Origin: Deltaproteobacteria bacterium
Lineage (GTDB): Bacteria; Bdellovibrionota; FAC87; UBA2466
Reading direction: 5' to 3'
DNA length: 39,706 nt
Assembly: GCA_900299195.1 (NCBI GenBank)
Contig: OMIX01000007.1
Location: 1 to 39,706, forward strand
Part shown: positions 32,538-39,706 of the stretch, piece after piece
Numbering within the stretch: the first letter of the stretch is position 1
How the letters are laid out: each line of letters begins with the position of its first letter
The notes under the pieces: model-generated
The model's input: the letters and a program-made list of their open reading frames with translations, nothing else
The model's database searches: none
Told to the model about the DNA's origin: nothing
Program-made: the position numbers and the translations under genes

Positions 32538-33173
32538 CTAACTATCAGTTTTTACAGCACTTTCGGCCGATTTTGCTTTCCCCTCAGGAGCTTTTCCATC
32601 AGAGCTTGTGTGAGCGCTCGGCTTACTTGTTTTCTTAGGCACCTTTCCAGTTGGGCCATAGACCAAAGATAAAACTTTCCCTTCCATCTTTGGAGCCTGC
32701 TCCACAATACCCAAATTACCAACCATGTCAATAATCTGCTTGAGGAGATTGTGGCCTAAATCTGCGTGGCTAGCCTCTCTTCCCCTAAACTTCACTGCAA
32801 CTCTGACTTTATTCCCCTCTTCGAGAAATCTTTGAATGTGTTTTACCTTAAATTCAATGTCATGAGTGTCTGTGTTAGGGCGGAATTGAATTTCTTTAAG
32901 CGTTGTAACTGCTTGATTCTTTTTAGCCTTTTGAGCCTTCTTCTTAGCTTCGTATTTGTATTTTCCGTAATCTAAGATCTTACAAACAGGCGGATTAGAA
33001 TTGGGAGAAATTTCAGCTAGGTCTAACCCTTGCTGAATGGCCATTTCTAAAGCTCGGCGAGTGTCCATGATGCCTAGCTGACTTCCATCAGCACCGATAA
33101 GCCTCACTTCACGAGCTCGGATTCTATGGTTAACTCGAATACTATCTCCAGATGATTGTTGACGTGGATTAAT
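32538..33173 (-). CDS. infC: Translation initiation factor IF-3, ATT start
   Basis: 211 residues when read from ATT at 33173-33171. From this point the protein contains the conserved IF-3 start SIRVNHRIRAREVRLIGADG; a GTG start at 33107 would delete it. GGAGGG lies seven bases upstream of the ATT, which overlaps the thrS stop (ATTAA). The N-domain and C-domain (IQFRPNTDTHDIEFKVKHIQRFLEEGNKVRVAVKFRGRE) are complete, followed by an extra tail of about 35 residues rich in Lys, Ser and Pro. IF-3 binds the 30S subunit and rejects non-standard starts; an AUU start lets it limit its own synthesis, as known in E. coli. Confidence 0.95.
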   Translation of the reverse strand: MNPRQQSSGDSIRVNHRIRAREVRLIGADGSQLGIMDTRRALEMAIQQGLDLAEISPNSNPPVCKILDYGKYKYEAKKKAQKAKKNQAVTTLKEIQFRPNTDTHDIEFKVKHIQRFLEEGNKVRVAVKFRGREASHADLGHNLLKQIIDMVGNLGIVEQAPKMEGKVLSLVYGPTGKVPKKTSKPSAHTSSDGKAPEGKAKSAESAVKTDS

Positions 33174-33186
33174 GGTTTGTCCCTCC
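33169..33186 (-). promoter_or_regulatory. infC start region: SD GGAGGG with ATT start overlapping thrS stop
   Basis: On the minus strand GGAGGG (33186-33181) is followed by seven bases and then ATTAA, in which ATT starts infC and TAA ends thrS. The strong Shine-Dalgarno inside the last thrS codons decides the start. The arrangement allows re-initiation after thrS and IF-3-dependent discrimination against the ATT codon. Confidence 0.88.
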
Positions 33187-35094
33187 AGGTTTTAGCCAAG
33201 GTTCCAGAAACGCTCTGAAACCATCTAATGTTAAATCGTTAGTAGTCTCGCCATTTGTTTTGCGGACCGAAAGAGTTTGAGCGGTTTTTTCTTTTTCTCC
33301 AAGCACCAGCATCAAGGGGATTTTCTTCATTTGGGCTTCACGAATGCGGTAACCGAGCTTTTCATTACGGGAATCGAGTTCGCAGCGGATTCCCCAAGAC
33401 TTTAAAGTCTGAAGGACGCTCTGAGCGTACTCCAGTTGATTGTCGGTTACATTGATCAAAACGGCTTGGACGGGAGCGATCCAAATAGGGAGATGTCCCG
33501 CATGGTGTTCGATTAAAATTCCCATGAATCGTTCCACACTTCCTAAAATCGCCCGATGGATTACTACAGGGGTTTTAGCTTGGTTTTGGTTATCGGTGTA
33601 CTCAAGTTCGAATCTTTTGGGCAGATTGAAGTCGAGCTGAATGGTCCCACATTGCCAAGATCTTCCAATGGCATCTTTAATATGGAATTCAATCTTAGGC
33701 CCGTAAAAAGCGCCTTCGTTAGGTAAAACCTCAAAAGATTTACCAGCTGCTTTTAAACTATCTGCTAAGGCTTTTTCAGCTTTATCCCAAAGTTCAGGAG
33801 AACCTAAAAATTGTTCGGGGCGAGTGGCCAGTTTTACGTCGACATGGTCGAAACCAAAAGCCGAGTAAACTTTATAGGTGTACTGAATTCCTTTGAGAGC
33901 TTCTTCTAAGATCTGATCTTCCGTACAAAAAATATGACCATCATCTTGAGCGAAAGCCCGAGTTCGCATGATTCCATGGGTGACCCCGCCCCGCTCATTT
34001 CGATGAAGTTTAGTGTACTCAGAAAACCGAACCGGCAACTCTCGATAACTTCGTTTAGTCGTTTTAAAAAGAGAGGCATGGCCCGGACAATTCATGGGTT
34101 TTAAACCCATCGGTTGTCCTTCATCCTCTTCAAATAAAAACATGTTTTGTCGGTAGTGCTCCATGTGGCCGCTAGTGATCCAAAGATCAGTCGACATCAT
34201 TTGCGGACAAATAACCTCTTCAAAACCGAGCGCTTGAGTTTCTTCTCTCATGAAGTCGACCAGTTTATTAAATAACCATGCCCCTTTAGGTAAATAGAAA
34301 GGCATCGCGGGAGCTACTGGAAGAAAAGTAAACAAATCCAGTTCGGGTCCCAACTTCCGGTGGTCTCTTCGTTTTGCTTCTTCTAAACGATGAATGTGTT
34401 CATCGAGCTCTTTTTGAGAGGCAAAAGCTGTCCCATAAATCCGTTGCAACATCTTGTTTTTTTCATCGCCGCGCCAGTAAGCTCCGGCAATCGAAAGCAA
34501 TTTGAATTTTCCAAGTCGAGCCGTATTAGGAACGTGGGGGCCTCGGCAAAGGTCAATAAAGTCCCCTTGTCGATAGGCACTGACCACTTCCCCTGAAGGG
34601 AGGCCTTCAATAATTTCAGCTTTGTAGTGCTCGTTCATCGATTTAAAAAGGTTAACTGCCGTATTTCTCTCTAATTCCTCTCGCTTTACCTCAAGTTTTC
34701 TGCCCGCAATTTCAGCCATTTTCTTCTCAATGGTAGGAAGATCTTCGGGCGTTAAAGCTTTAGGGCAGTCGATATCATAATAAAAACCGTCCTCGATCAC
34801 TGGACCGATAGTGATTTGTGCAGTCGGATATAACTCTTTAATGGCCTGAGCTAAAAGATGGGCTGTGGAGTGTCGAATGACCTCTAATCCTTCTTTACTG
34901 TCTCGAGTGATGATGGCCAGTTCGGCATCAGAATCAATAGGTCGAGTTAAATCGATCTCTTTGCCGTTAAGTTTTGCAGCCACAGCAGCTTCTTCAAGCC
35001 TTCTGCCAATACTGGCTGCTACTTGCTGAGGCGTAACTAGGGCGTCAAATGTGCGCTTAGAGCCATCTGGTAAGGTAATGGCAAAAGATTTCAT
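33169..35094 (-). CDS. thrS: Threonyl-tRNA synthetase
   Basis: 641 residues from ATG 35094. Domain order: TGS domain (1-62), N2 editing domain with H75 and H79 in RHSTAHLLA and CRGPH near 184, class II catalytic core with the zinc ligand C336 in MNCPGH (C334 in E. coli), the motif 2 loop RNERGGVTHGIMRTRAFAQDDGHIF, and a C-terminal anticodon-binding domain (IWIAPVQAVLINVTDNQLEYA). It charges tRNAThr and removes Ser. Length equals the usual 640. Downstream infC overlaps its stop. A 149-base leader separates it from ilvE; no T-box or Thr-rich leader peptide was seen. Confidence 0.97.
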   Translation of the reverse strand: MKSFAITLPDGSKRTFDALVTPQQVAASIGRRLEEAAVAAKLNGKEIDLTRPIDSDAELAIITRDSKEGLEVIRHSTAHLLAQAIKELYPTAQITIGPVIEDGFYYDIDCPKALTPEDLPTIEKKMAEIAGRKLEVKREELERNTAVNLFKSMNEHYKAEIIEGLPSGEVVSAYRQGDFIDLCRGPHVPNTARLGKFKLLSIAGAYWRGDEKNKMLQRIYGTAFASQKELDEHIHRLEEAKRRDHRKLGPELDLFTFLPVAPAMPFYLPKGAWLFNKLVDFMREETQALGFEEVICPQMMSTDLWITSGHMEHYRQNMFLFEEDEGQPMGLKPMNCPGHASLFKTTKRSYRELPVRFSEYTKLHRNERGGVTHGIMRTRAFAQDDGHIFCTEDQILEEALKGIQYTYKVYSAFGFDHVDVKLATRPEQFLGSPELWDKAEKALADSLKAAGKSFEVLPNEGAFYGPKIEFHIKDAIGRSWQCGTIQLDFNLPKRFELEYTDNQNQAKTPVVIHRAILGSVERFMGILIEHHAGHLPIWIAPVQAVLINVTDNQLEYAQSVLQTLKSWGIRCELDSRNEKLGYRIREAQMKKIPLMLVLGEKEKTAQTLSVRKTNGETTNDLTLDGFRAFLEPWLKPGGTNH

Positions 35095-35189
35095 GAGTGA
35101 GAAGAGTTTAAAGCTAGAGTCATAGAGAGATTAATCCGGATTCTTGGAATCGGAAGCCAAAGACGTGGTTGGATGAAAAACAAATAACA

Positions 35190-35213
35190 TTCAGATCTAA
35201 ATTTATATCTGAA
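35190..35213 (-). terminator. Weak hairpin between ilvE and thrS
   Basis: TTCAGAT and ATCTGAA pair over seven bases around a ten-base AT-rich loop; on the minus strand a loose T-rich stretch (TGTTATTTGTTTTT) follows. It could be a partial terminator after ilvE. The stem is AT-rich, so it is marginal. Confidence 0.35.
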
Positions 35214-35243
35214 GGCGGCCAAAGATCAAGAGGAATAGAGGGT

Positions 35244-36173
35244 TTAACCGAAACTTACCCAGCTTTTAAAATTGTCCTGTTGACCTAAAGTACATTTAAA
35301 AAATGTCTCTTTGATTTTTTGGGTAATGGGGCCCGGGCTTTCTTTTCCAATCAGATGATGATCGATCTCTTTGACGGGGGTAATCTCAACCGCGGTTCCT
35401 GTGAAAAAGACCTCATCGGCAACATAAAGCTGGTTTCTTGTGATATTTTCTTGTCGTAGAGACAATCCTAGGTGTTTAGCGATTTCTATCACGCAATCTC
35501 GAGTGATTCCGGGGAGTAAGTAGCCTACGGCAGGGGTGATGATTTCACCCTTTTTCACCATAAAGACATTTTCTCCGGAACCTTCAGCAACAAATCCATG
35601 GGGATCTAGAAGAATGGCCTCATCAAAACCTTCTAAAGTTGCTTCTCTTCTGGCCAAAACCGAAGTGACATAGGCTCCGGAAATTTTGGCTAGGGGTAGT
35701 GAGGATGAAACATCAGCTCTGCGGAATGTGGACGTTTTTACTTTGACTCCTCGAAGGTGCCCTTCATCTCCCATGTATTTTCCCCACGACCAAACGGCGA
35801 TGGCAGTGTGAACCTGAGGAACTTTAGGTAGTTTGAGCCCTCTCACCGAATCATCAATGTAAGCCACGGGTCGAATGTAACAGGCTTTAAAGCCATTGCG
35901 GATGATGAGTTCATGAGAAATTCGGGTTAAATCCTGGGCTGAATAGGGAATAGAATAGCCCATGACCCGAATAGAATCTAAAAACCGTTCAAAGTGCTCT
36001 TGGGGACGGAAAATGGCGGGTCCTTTGGGCGTTGCGTAAGCTCGAAGTCCCTCAAAAACGGCACTTCCATAATGGAGGCTGTGTGACAAAACATGGATCT
36101 TAGCGTCGGCGTAAGGGACGAATTGACCGTCCATCCATAGAAATTGACTATCTGCAATGTGAGTTTCTGCCAT
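35244..36173 (-). CDS. ilvE: Branched-chain amino acid aminotransferase
   Basis: 309 residues from ATG 36173 with AGAGGTGA upstream. A fold-type IV PLP enzyme: SLHYGSAVFEGLRAY near 32-46, the PLP lysine K163 in PLAKISGAYV (E. coli K160), FDEAILLDPHGFVAEGSGENVFMV with the conserved Glu, and FFTGTAVEITPVKEID. It performs the last step of Val, Leu and Ile synthesis and the first step of their breakdown. Length is typical (about 300-310). It opens the minus-strand block ahead of the translation genes; co-transcription with thrS is possible but a hairpin lies between. Confidence 0.95.
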   Translation of the reverse strand: MAETHIADSQFLWMDGQFVPYADAKIHVLSHSLHYGSAVFEGLRAYATPKGPAIFRPQEHFERFLDSIRVMGYSIPYSAQDLTRISHELIIRNGFKACYIRPVAYIDDSVRGLKLPKVPQVHTAIAVWSWGKYMGDEGHLRGVKVKTSTFRRADVSSSLPLAKISGAYVTSVLARREATLEGFDEAILLDPHGFVAEGSGENVFMVKKGEIITPAVGYLLPGITRDCVIEIAKHLGLSLRQENITRNQLYVADEVFFTGTAVEITPVKEIDHHLIGKESPGPITQKIKETFFKCTLGQQDNFKSWVSFG

Positions 36174-36298
36174 GAGTCACCTCTTGTCTTCGTAGCGAAT
36201 CTTCGCGAGTTACCATATAATAAAAATAGAGAACCACAATACAATTTGCTTCCTTAAGTGGATCTTTAGGCAGCAGACCATCTCTATTTGGAACCATC

Positions 36299-36985
36299 AT
36301 GAAAATGCTTCTTCTTAAGATACTCAGCTTGGTTATGGTTTCTTGTCCTTTATGGGCTTCGGATGACAATGTCATCGAGAAACAACTTCAAGAAATAGGA
36401 ACGATTCCCAACGAAGAAGTGATCGTTGTTCAGCGAAAGTTCACTCGTAAAGATTGGCGCCATGAGTTTTCTCCCGTGGGGTTTGGCGGAGTTCCGTTTG
36501 GAACTTATCGAAGGACTTTGTTGGGATCCGCCAGTTACACTCTTCACGCTAACGATTGGTTGGGGTTGGAACTTTTTAATTTCTCCTATAATAAAAACTT
36601 TTTTAGCTCGTTTATTGATGACATTAATTCTAATTCCACTGGAGGGGATATCTATCTCGATTATCAAAAGCTCCTCTATTTTATTACTGCGGGAGTTCAA
36701 TTAACCCCATTTTATGGAAAAGTAGCCACTTTTTCTCGGTGGTTAGCCTACATGGAACCCTATTTTTCGCTTGGGGCGGGTATCGCAAAAACTGAGACCA
36801 ACGCTTATTTAGCCGGATATCCTGGAGTGGGTTTACGTTTTTTCTTTACCGAGTGGTTTTCGATGAGACTTGAGTTTAGGGATTATATTTATAACGAAAA
36901 GACAAGAGCAGGAAACTCTGAGTTGAGAAACAATTACTCGGTCTCTGTTGCGTTGAGTTTCTGGCTGCCCAAAATGCCGCGATAA
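36299..36985 (+). CDS. Outer-membrane beta-barrel protein of the myxobacterial/Bdellovibrio type
   Basis: 228 residues from ATG 36299 (a second ATG two codons later). MKMLLLKILSLVMVSCPLWA is a signal peptide. After about 30 polar residues (VIEKQLQEIGTIPNEEVIVVQRKF), the protein consists of alternating amphipathic strands: HEFSPVGFGGVPFGTYRRT, GSASYTLHANDWLGLELFNF, MEPYFSLGAGIAKTET, GVGLRFFFTEWFSMRLEFRDY, ending SVSVALSFWLP with the aromatic end typical of barrels inserted by BamA. The layout matches the small barrels encoded near gliding-motility (glt/agl) TPR genes in Myxococcus and Bdellovibrio. Two TPR genes follow directly. Function is inferred only from architecture and context. Confidence 0.78.
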   Translation: MKMLLLKILSLVMVSCPLWASDDNVIEKQLQEIGTIPNEEVIVVQRKFTRKDWRHEFSPVGFGGVPFGTYRRTLLGSASYTLHANDWLGLELFNFSYNKNFFSSFIDDINSNSTGGDIYLDYQKLLYFITAGVQLTPFYGKVATFSRWLAYMEPYFSLGAGIAKTETNAYLAGYPGVGLRFFFTEWFSMRLEFRDYIYNEKTRAGNSELRNNYSVSVALSFWLPKMPR

Positions 36986-37034
36986 GTTTAGCTAGTTTTA
37001 AAATACGTTCTAATAAAATTTCAAGGATACGACT

Positions 37035-38495
37035 ATGAAACACATCAAGATTTCCTTAGGGATTCTCTTAGTAAGCTCCCTCTTGTACTCTGCACCTGAT
37101 AGAAATTCAGCATTTGAGGCCGGCAGACGTCAGTTTGACGGTGGTAATTATGATCGAGCTATAGAATTGTTGTCTCAAGTGATCACAGGTTCGAATGATC
37201 CGAACGTAAAGAGCCGAGCATACTATTTTCAGGGGCTCTCCTTTTTTGAAAAGGGTTTATACTTTTCAAGTTTCATTTCTTTTAGAAATGTTCTTCTTGC
37301 TGCTGATGAGAGAAACAAAGAGCTTTACGAAAAATCGATTAAAAACGCCGCTATTATCACTGACCGATTAGACATGGTTGAACGACTAGGCAAAGTGATT
37401 GATCGATTGCCTCCGGGGCATATTCCTAGTTCGGTTTCAGGGATCGCTCACTACGCTCAAGGCGTTTATCATTTTTCAACAGGGCAAACAGAGTCAGCTC
37501 TGAGCCACTTAAAGTCCGTAAATCCAGAGAGTCTATTTTACGATAAATCACTCATGTATTTGGGAATTCTTTCCACTCGTAAAAAAGACTACAAAGAGGC
37601 TAGCTTCTATTTTGGAAAATTAGTGGACTTAAGTCGCGGCAAAAGAGATTTGTTTCCTCAACAAGAGTTAGCACGTTTAAATTTAGCCCGAACAGCTTAC
37701 TCAATGGGAGACATTGAAAGATCGATTGAACTCTATTCGCAATTTGTGAGCTCTTCCCCTTATTGGTTGACTGTCCTTCAAGAAGCCAGTTGGCCCTTAA
37801 TGAGAGTGAATGATACGACCGTTTCTTTAGGCAACCTTCACACCGTTTTATCCCCTTTTTATCGTGAGGACTTAGTTGGAGAATCTTACATTCTGAGAGC
37901 TACTATTCTTTACTCACTCTGTAAGTATGAGGAAATGAAACGGACTCTCAACCAATTTTTTAGTGTTTATGATCCTGTGATTCGAGGTATGCAACAAGAG
38001 ATCAATAGCTTGGGCTCTGGAGATGCTTTTTACAGTGCATTTTCAAATGAAAAGGGATTGAACCGAGCTTTTCTTAACTACATGAAAAGAGATGCTGGGA
38101 TTATTAGAGACCAAAAGATCCTAAGTGCTCTGAAAATGGAGCGTGTCAACCTTGCACGGTTTTCAAAAAATTCATTTGTGAACAACCTCATTAATTTGAA
38201 TGAAGAGGCTCAAAAGTCTCTTGAGAGCCAGATGGGTGTGACCATGCAAAAAATTCACCGCAGGAAATTAGCTGATTTGTTGTCTCAAAGAGAACAGGCC
38301 AACTACCTCAAAGTAGAAATTGTCACTGGCGAAAAAGAGATGATCGAAGGGCAAAAGGGGTTACCACCGAAACGAATTACCGATGTAGAAACTTCAGTGT
38401 CTTCGCGTTATCGGTTCTGGCCATTTACGGGTGAGTATTGGGAAGATGAGACGGGAACTTATGTTTATACGACGGAGAGCGCTTGTGTTAACTAA
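37035..38495 (+). CDS. Secreted TPR-repeat protein
   Basis: 486 residues from ATG 37035 with AAGGA upstream. The signal peptide is MKHIKISLGILLVSSLLYSAP. Repeats of TPR type follow: FEAGRRQFDGGNYDRAIELL, AYYFQGLSFFEKGLYFSSFI, AQGVYHFSTGQTESALSHLK, LMYLGILSTRKKDYKEASFYFG and LNLARTAYSMGDIERSIELYS, to about residue 300. The remainder is helical and less repetitive (VNNLINLNEEAQKSLESQ; KIHRRKLADLLSQREQ) and ends in a short aromatic, acidic segment (YWEDETGTYVYTTE). It is periplasmic or at the inner face of the outer membrane, probably a scaffold beside the barrel encoded 49 bases upstream. Its end overlaps the next TPR gene by 11 bases. Confidence 0.8.
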   Translation: MKHIKISLGILLVSSLLYSAPDRNSAFEAGRRQFDGGNYDRAIELLSQVITGSNDPNVKSRAYYFQGLSFFEKGLYFSSFISFRNVLLAADERNKELYEKSIKNAAIITDRLDMVERLGKVIDRLPPGHIPSSVSGIAHYAQGVYHFSTGQTESALSHLKSVNPESLFYDKSLMYLGILSTRKKDYKEASFYFGKLVDLSRGKRDLFPQQELARLNLARTAYSMGDIERSIELYSQFVSSSPYWLTVLQEASWPLMRVNDTTVSLGNLHTVLSPFYREDLVGESYILRATILYSLCKYEEMKRTLNQFFSVYDPVIRGMQQEINSLGSGDAFYSAFSNEKGLNRAFLNYMKRDAGIIRDQKILSALKMERVNLARFSKNSFVNNLINLNEEAQKSLESQMGVTMQKIHRRKLADLLSQREQANYLKVEIVTGEKEMIEGQKGLPPKRITDVETSVSSRYRFWPFTGEYWEDETGTYVYTTESACVN

Positions 38496-39665
38496 AATAG
38501 CTACCATACTCTTTCTATTGCCTTTAGCGGTGAGTGCAGCCGAAAAGGATTATGAAAACTTCGATCTCCCAAATAAACCCGCTACACCAGCTGTCCCAGA
38601 GTCGAAATATTCCTATCAAAGCTCTCGAGTTAATTTACGCGGGAAAAAACTTCGAATTAAAGAACCCAGCTTAAACCATCAAACCTTTGTTTTTGCAAAA
38701 GAAGCGTTTATTTCCGAGAAACGAGATGAAGCCATTAAATTGCTCAGGCAAGAAATGGACGCTGGCTTAAAAGCTAATCGAGACAACATGCTGCTGAGGT
38801 TAGGACAACTTTACGCAGAAAAATATATGGAGATGTCCTACCGAGAAAATGAGTATTTCGGTAAGCAACTCCAGGAATATGAAAAAAACAAAGCTTTAAA
38901 CCCCAAGTTGACCGCTCCTCGTTTGGATAACAGCCGGTCGCAGAAATATTTAAAAGATGCTCTTTCAGTTTTTTATGGCCTTGAGAAAGAGTTTCCTCGT
39001 CATTCTAAAATGGATGAGGTGAGTTTTTTTATTGGATTTGTTGAGTTGGAATCTGGAAATACCCAAAAAGGGATCAGTTATTTAGAACGGGTTATTAAAA
39101 ATTTCCCCAACAGTCGTAAATGGCCCGAGGCAGTTCTGTATGTGGGGGATTACTACTTTGACAGTCATAAATTTAAGGACGCTGCTGGCCGATATCAAAT
39201 GCTCTTCAATAAATCGTCAAACCTTAGAGATTACGCTGAATACAAATTGGCTTGGTGCGATTTAAACACGGGAGATCCCAAAAAAGCCCTAAGAAACATG
39301 AAAAGGCTCATTGAGCGTTTGGATAAAAACACAGAGGAAGGGAAATTTAATCTTCGAGATCAGGCTTTGAAGGACTTAGTCTCTTTTTATGCGGAAGCTG
39401 AAATGGTTGACGATGCTATGAGCTTTTTTACCGAGATGCAATCTAAGGACAAAGCCCTTTCTAACCTGAGATTGTTGGCGGATGTTTTTCGAACGAAAGC
39501 GAAAGATGAAGCGGCCATTAAAGCCTATTCGAAATTAATTGAGGAGTTTCCCAGTGGTTTAGACACTCCCAACCTCTATTTGGGCCTTTATGATAGCCAA
39601 GCCCGCCTAGGTAAGTCTGCCGCTGCAACAAAAACCCTCATGACAGCCCTTGAAAGGTTTGGGGA
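38485..39665 (+). CDS. Second secreted TPR protein, C-terminus lost at contig end
   Basis: The frame starts at GTG 38485, with GGAGAG about six bases upstream inside the previous gene, and stays open for 393 codons until adapter sequence begins at 39666. The N-terminus (MLTKIATILFLLPLAVSAAEKD, GTG read as Met) is a signal peptide. TPR-like units follow: AFISEKRDEAIKLLRQEMDA, SFFIGFVELESGNTQKGISY, AVLYVGDYYFDSHKFKDAAG, KLAWCDLNTGDPKKALRNMK and NLYLGLYDSQARLGKSAAAT. It is coupled to the preceding TPR gene and likely works with it and the barrel. The true length is unknown because the genomic sequence stops here. Confidence 0.82.
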
Positions 39666-39706
39666 CTGTCTCTTATACACATCTGACGCTGCCGACGAAG
39701 GCTTAG
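39666..39706 (+). other. Illumina Nextera i5 adapter, not genomic DNA
   Basis: 39666-39684 reads CTGTCTCTTATACACATCT, the Tn5 mosaic-end sequence used in Nextera libraries. It is followed by GACGCTGCCGACGA (39685-39698), the i5-side adapter, and AGGCTTAG (39699-39706), the reverse complement of index S508 (CTAAGCCT). This is read-through left at a contig end and must be trimmed; codons read across it are false. Confidence 0.98.

Noticed and set aside
33107-33107. GTG as the infC start
   Set aside because: It would remove the conserved IF-3 N-terminal segment and has no Shine-Dalgarno; ATT at 33173 has both.
36224-36289. Nine-base inverted repeat (AAATAGAGA / TCTCTATTT) upstream of the barrel gene
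   Set aside because: The arms are 48 bases apart and AT-rich; possible by chance and not terminator-like.

Overview
The window looks like a chromosomal contig from a Gram-negative, aerobic bacterium, most likely of the Bdellovibrionota (Bdellovibrio-like) or a related former deltaproteobacterial lineage. The pointers are gene content and style rather than a marker gene: an HD-GYP protein with a long N-terminal domain, a myxobacterial/Bdellovibrio-type outer-membrane barrel followed by large secreted TPR proteins, a lysine/alanine-rich histone-like protein, heme A synthesis genes next to a Sco protein, and a moderately AT-rich, very compact genome. The lineage is inferred, not proven. No integrase, transposase, CRISPR array or prophage gene was seen. 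The last 41 bases (39666-39706) are not genomic: they match the Illumina Nextera i5 adapter, including what appears to be index S508, so the contig really ends at 39665.

Layout. 1-1289: 3' part of a TPR gene and tRNA-Ala(GGC). 1546-6988: a small exported protein; a GH18-like exported protein overlapping a beta-barrel/SppA fusion; a zinc-motif protein; cinA with a bidirectional terminator. 7009-10336: two divergent, very basic DNA-binding-type proteins and a tandem pair of DUF21-CBS (CorC/CNNM-like) membrane proteins. 10422-14298: mtnA, a degenerate ECF sigma factor, its zinc-finger anti-sigma factor, and nadE. 14314-19655: a respiratory-assembly operon with a strong promoter, an exported cupredoxin-like protein, a terminator-like hairpin placed inside the start of the next gene, a COX2 membrane-anchor-only protein, ctaA, ctaB, an ABC exporter pair and a Sco protein. 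19652-23037: HD-GYP phosphodiesterase, tRNA-Pro(GGG), a small parvulin, a Tat-exported intradiol dioxygenase and a LysR regulator. 23297-27855: carbonic anhydrase, tandem universal stress protein, M50 site-2 protease with CBS domains, NAD-dependent formate dehydrogenase and a CBS-pair protein. 27865-36173 (minus strand): ilvE, thrS, infC, rpmI, rplT, pheS, pheT and a MerR regulator. 36299-39665: an outer-membrane barrel and two TPR proteins, the last cut by the contig end.

How the parts work together. The translation block is tightly coupled: thrS/infC, pheS and pheT abut or overlap, and infC almost certainly starts at a non-canonical ATT. The respiratory block provides heme A (ctaB then ctaA) and copper delivery (Sco, cupredoxin) for an aa3-type oxidase whose own subunits are not in the window. 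The 23-28 kb block combines three families (tandem USP, M50-CBS protease, CBS pair) that also sit together in the mycobacterial hypoxia/dormancy region, here interleaved with formate and CO2/bicarbonate enzymes. No stretch over 300 bases lacks a feature; the longest gaps (1290-1545, 7309-7563, 23038-23296) are AT-rich promoter regions.
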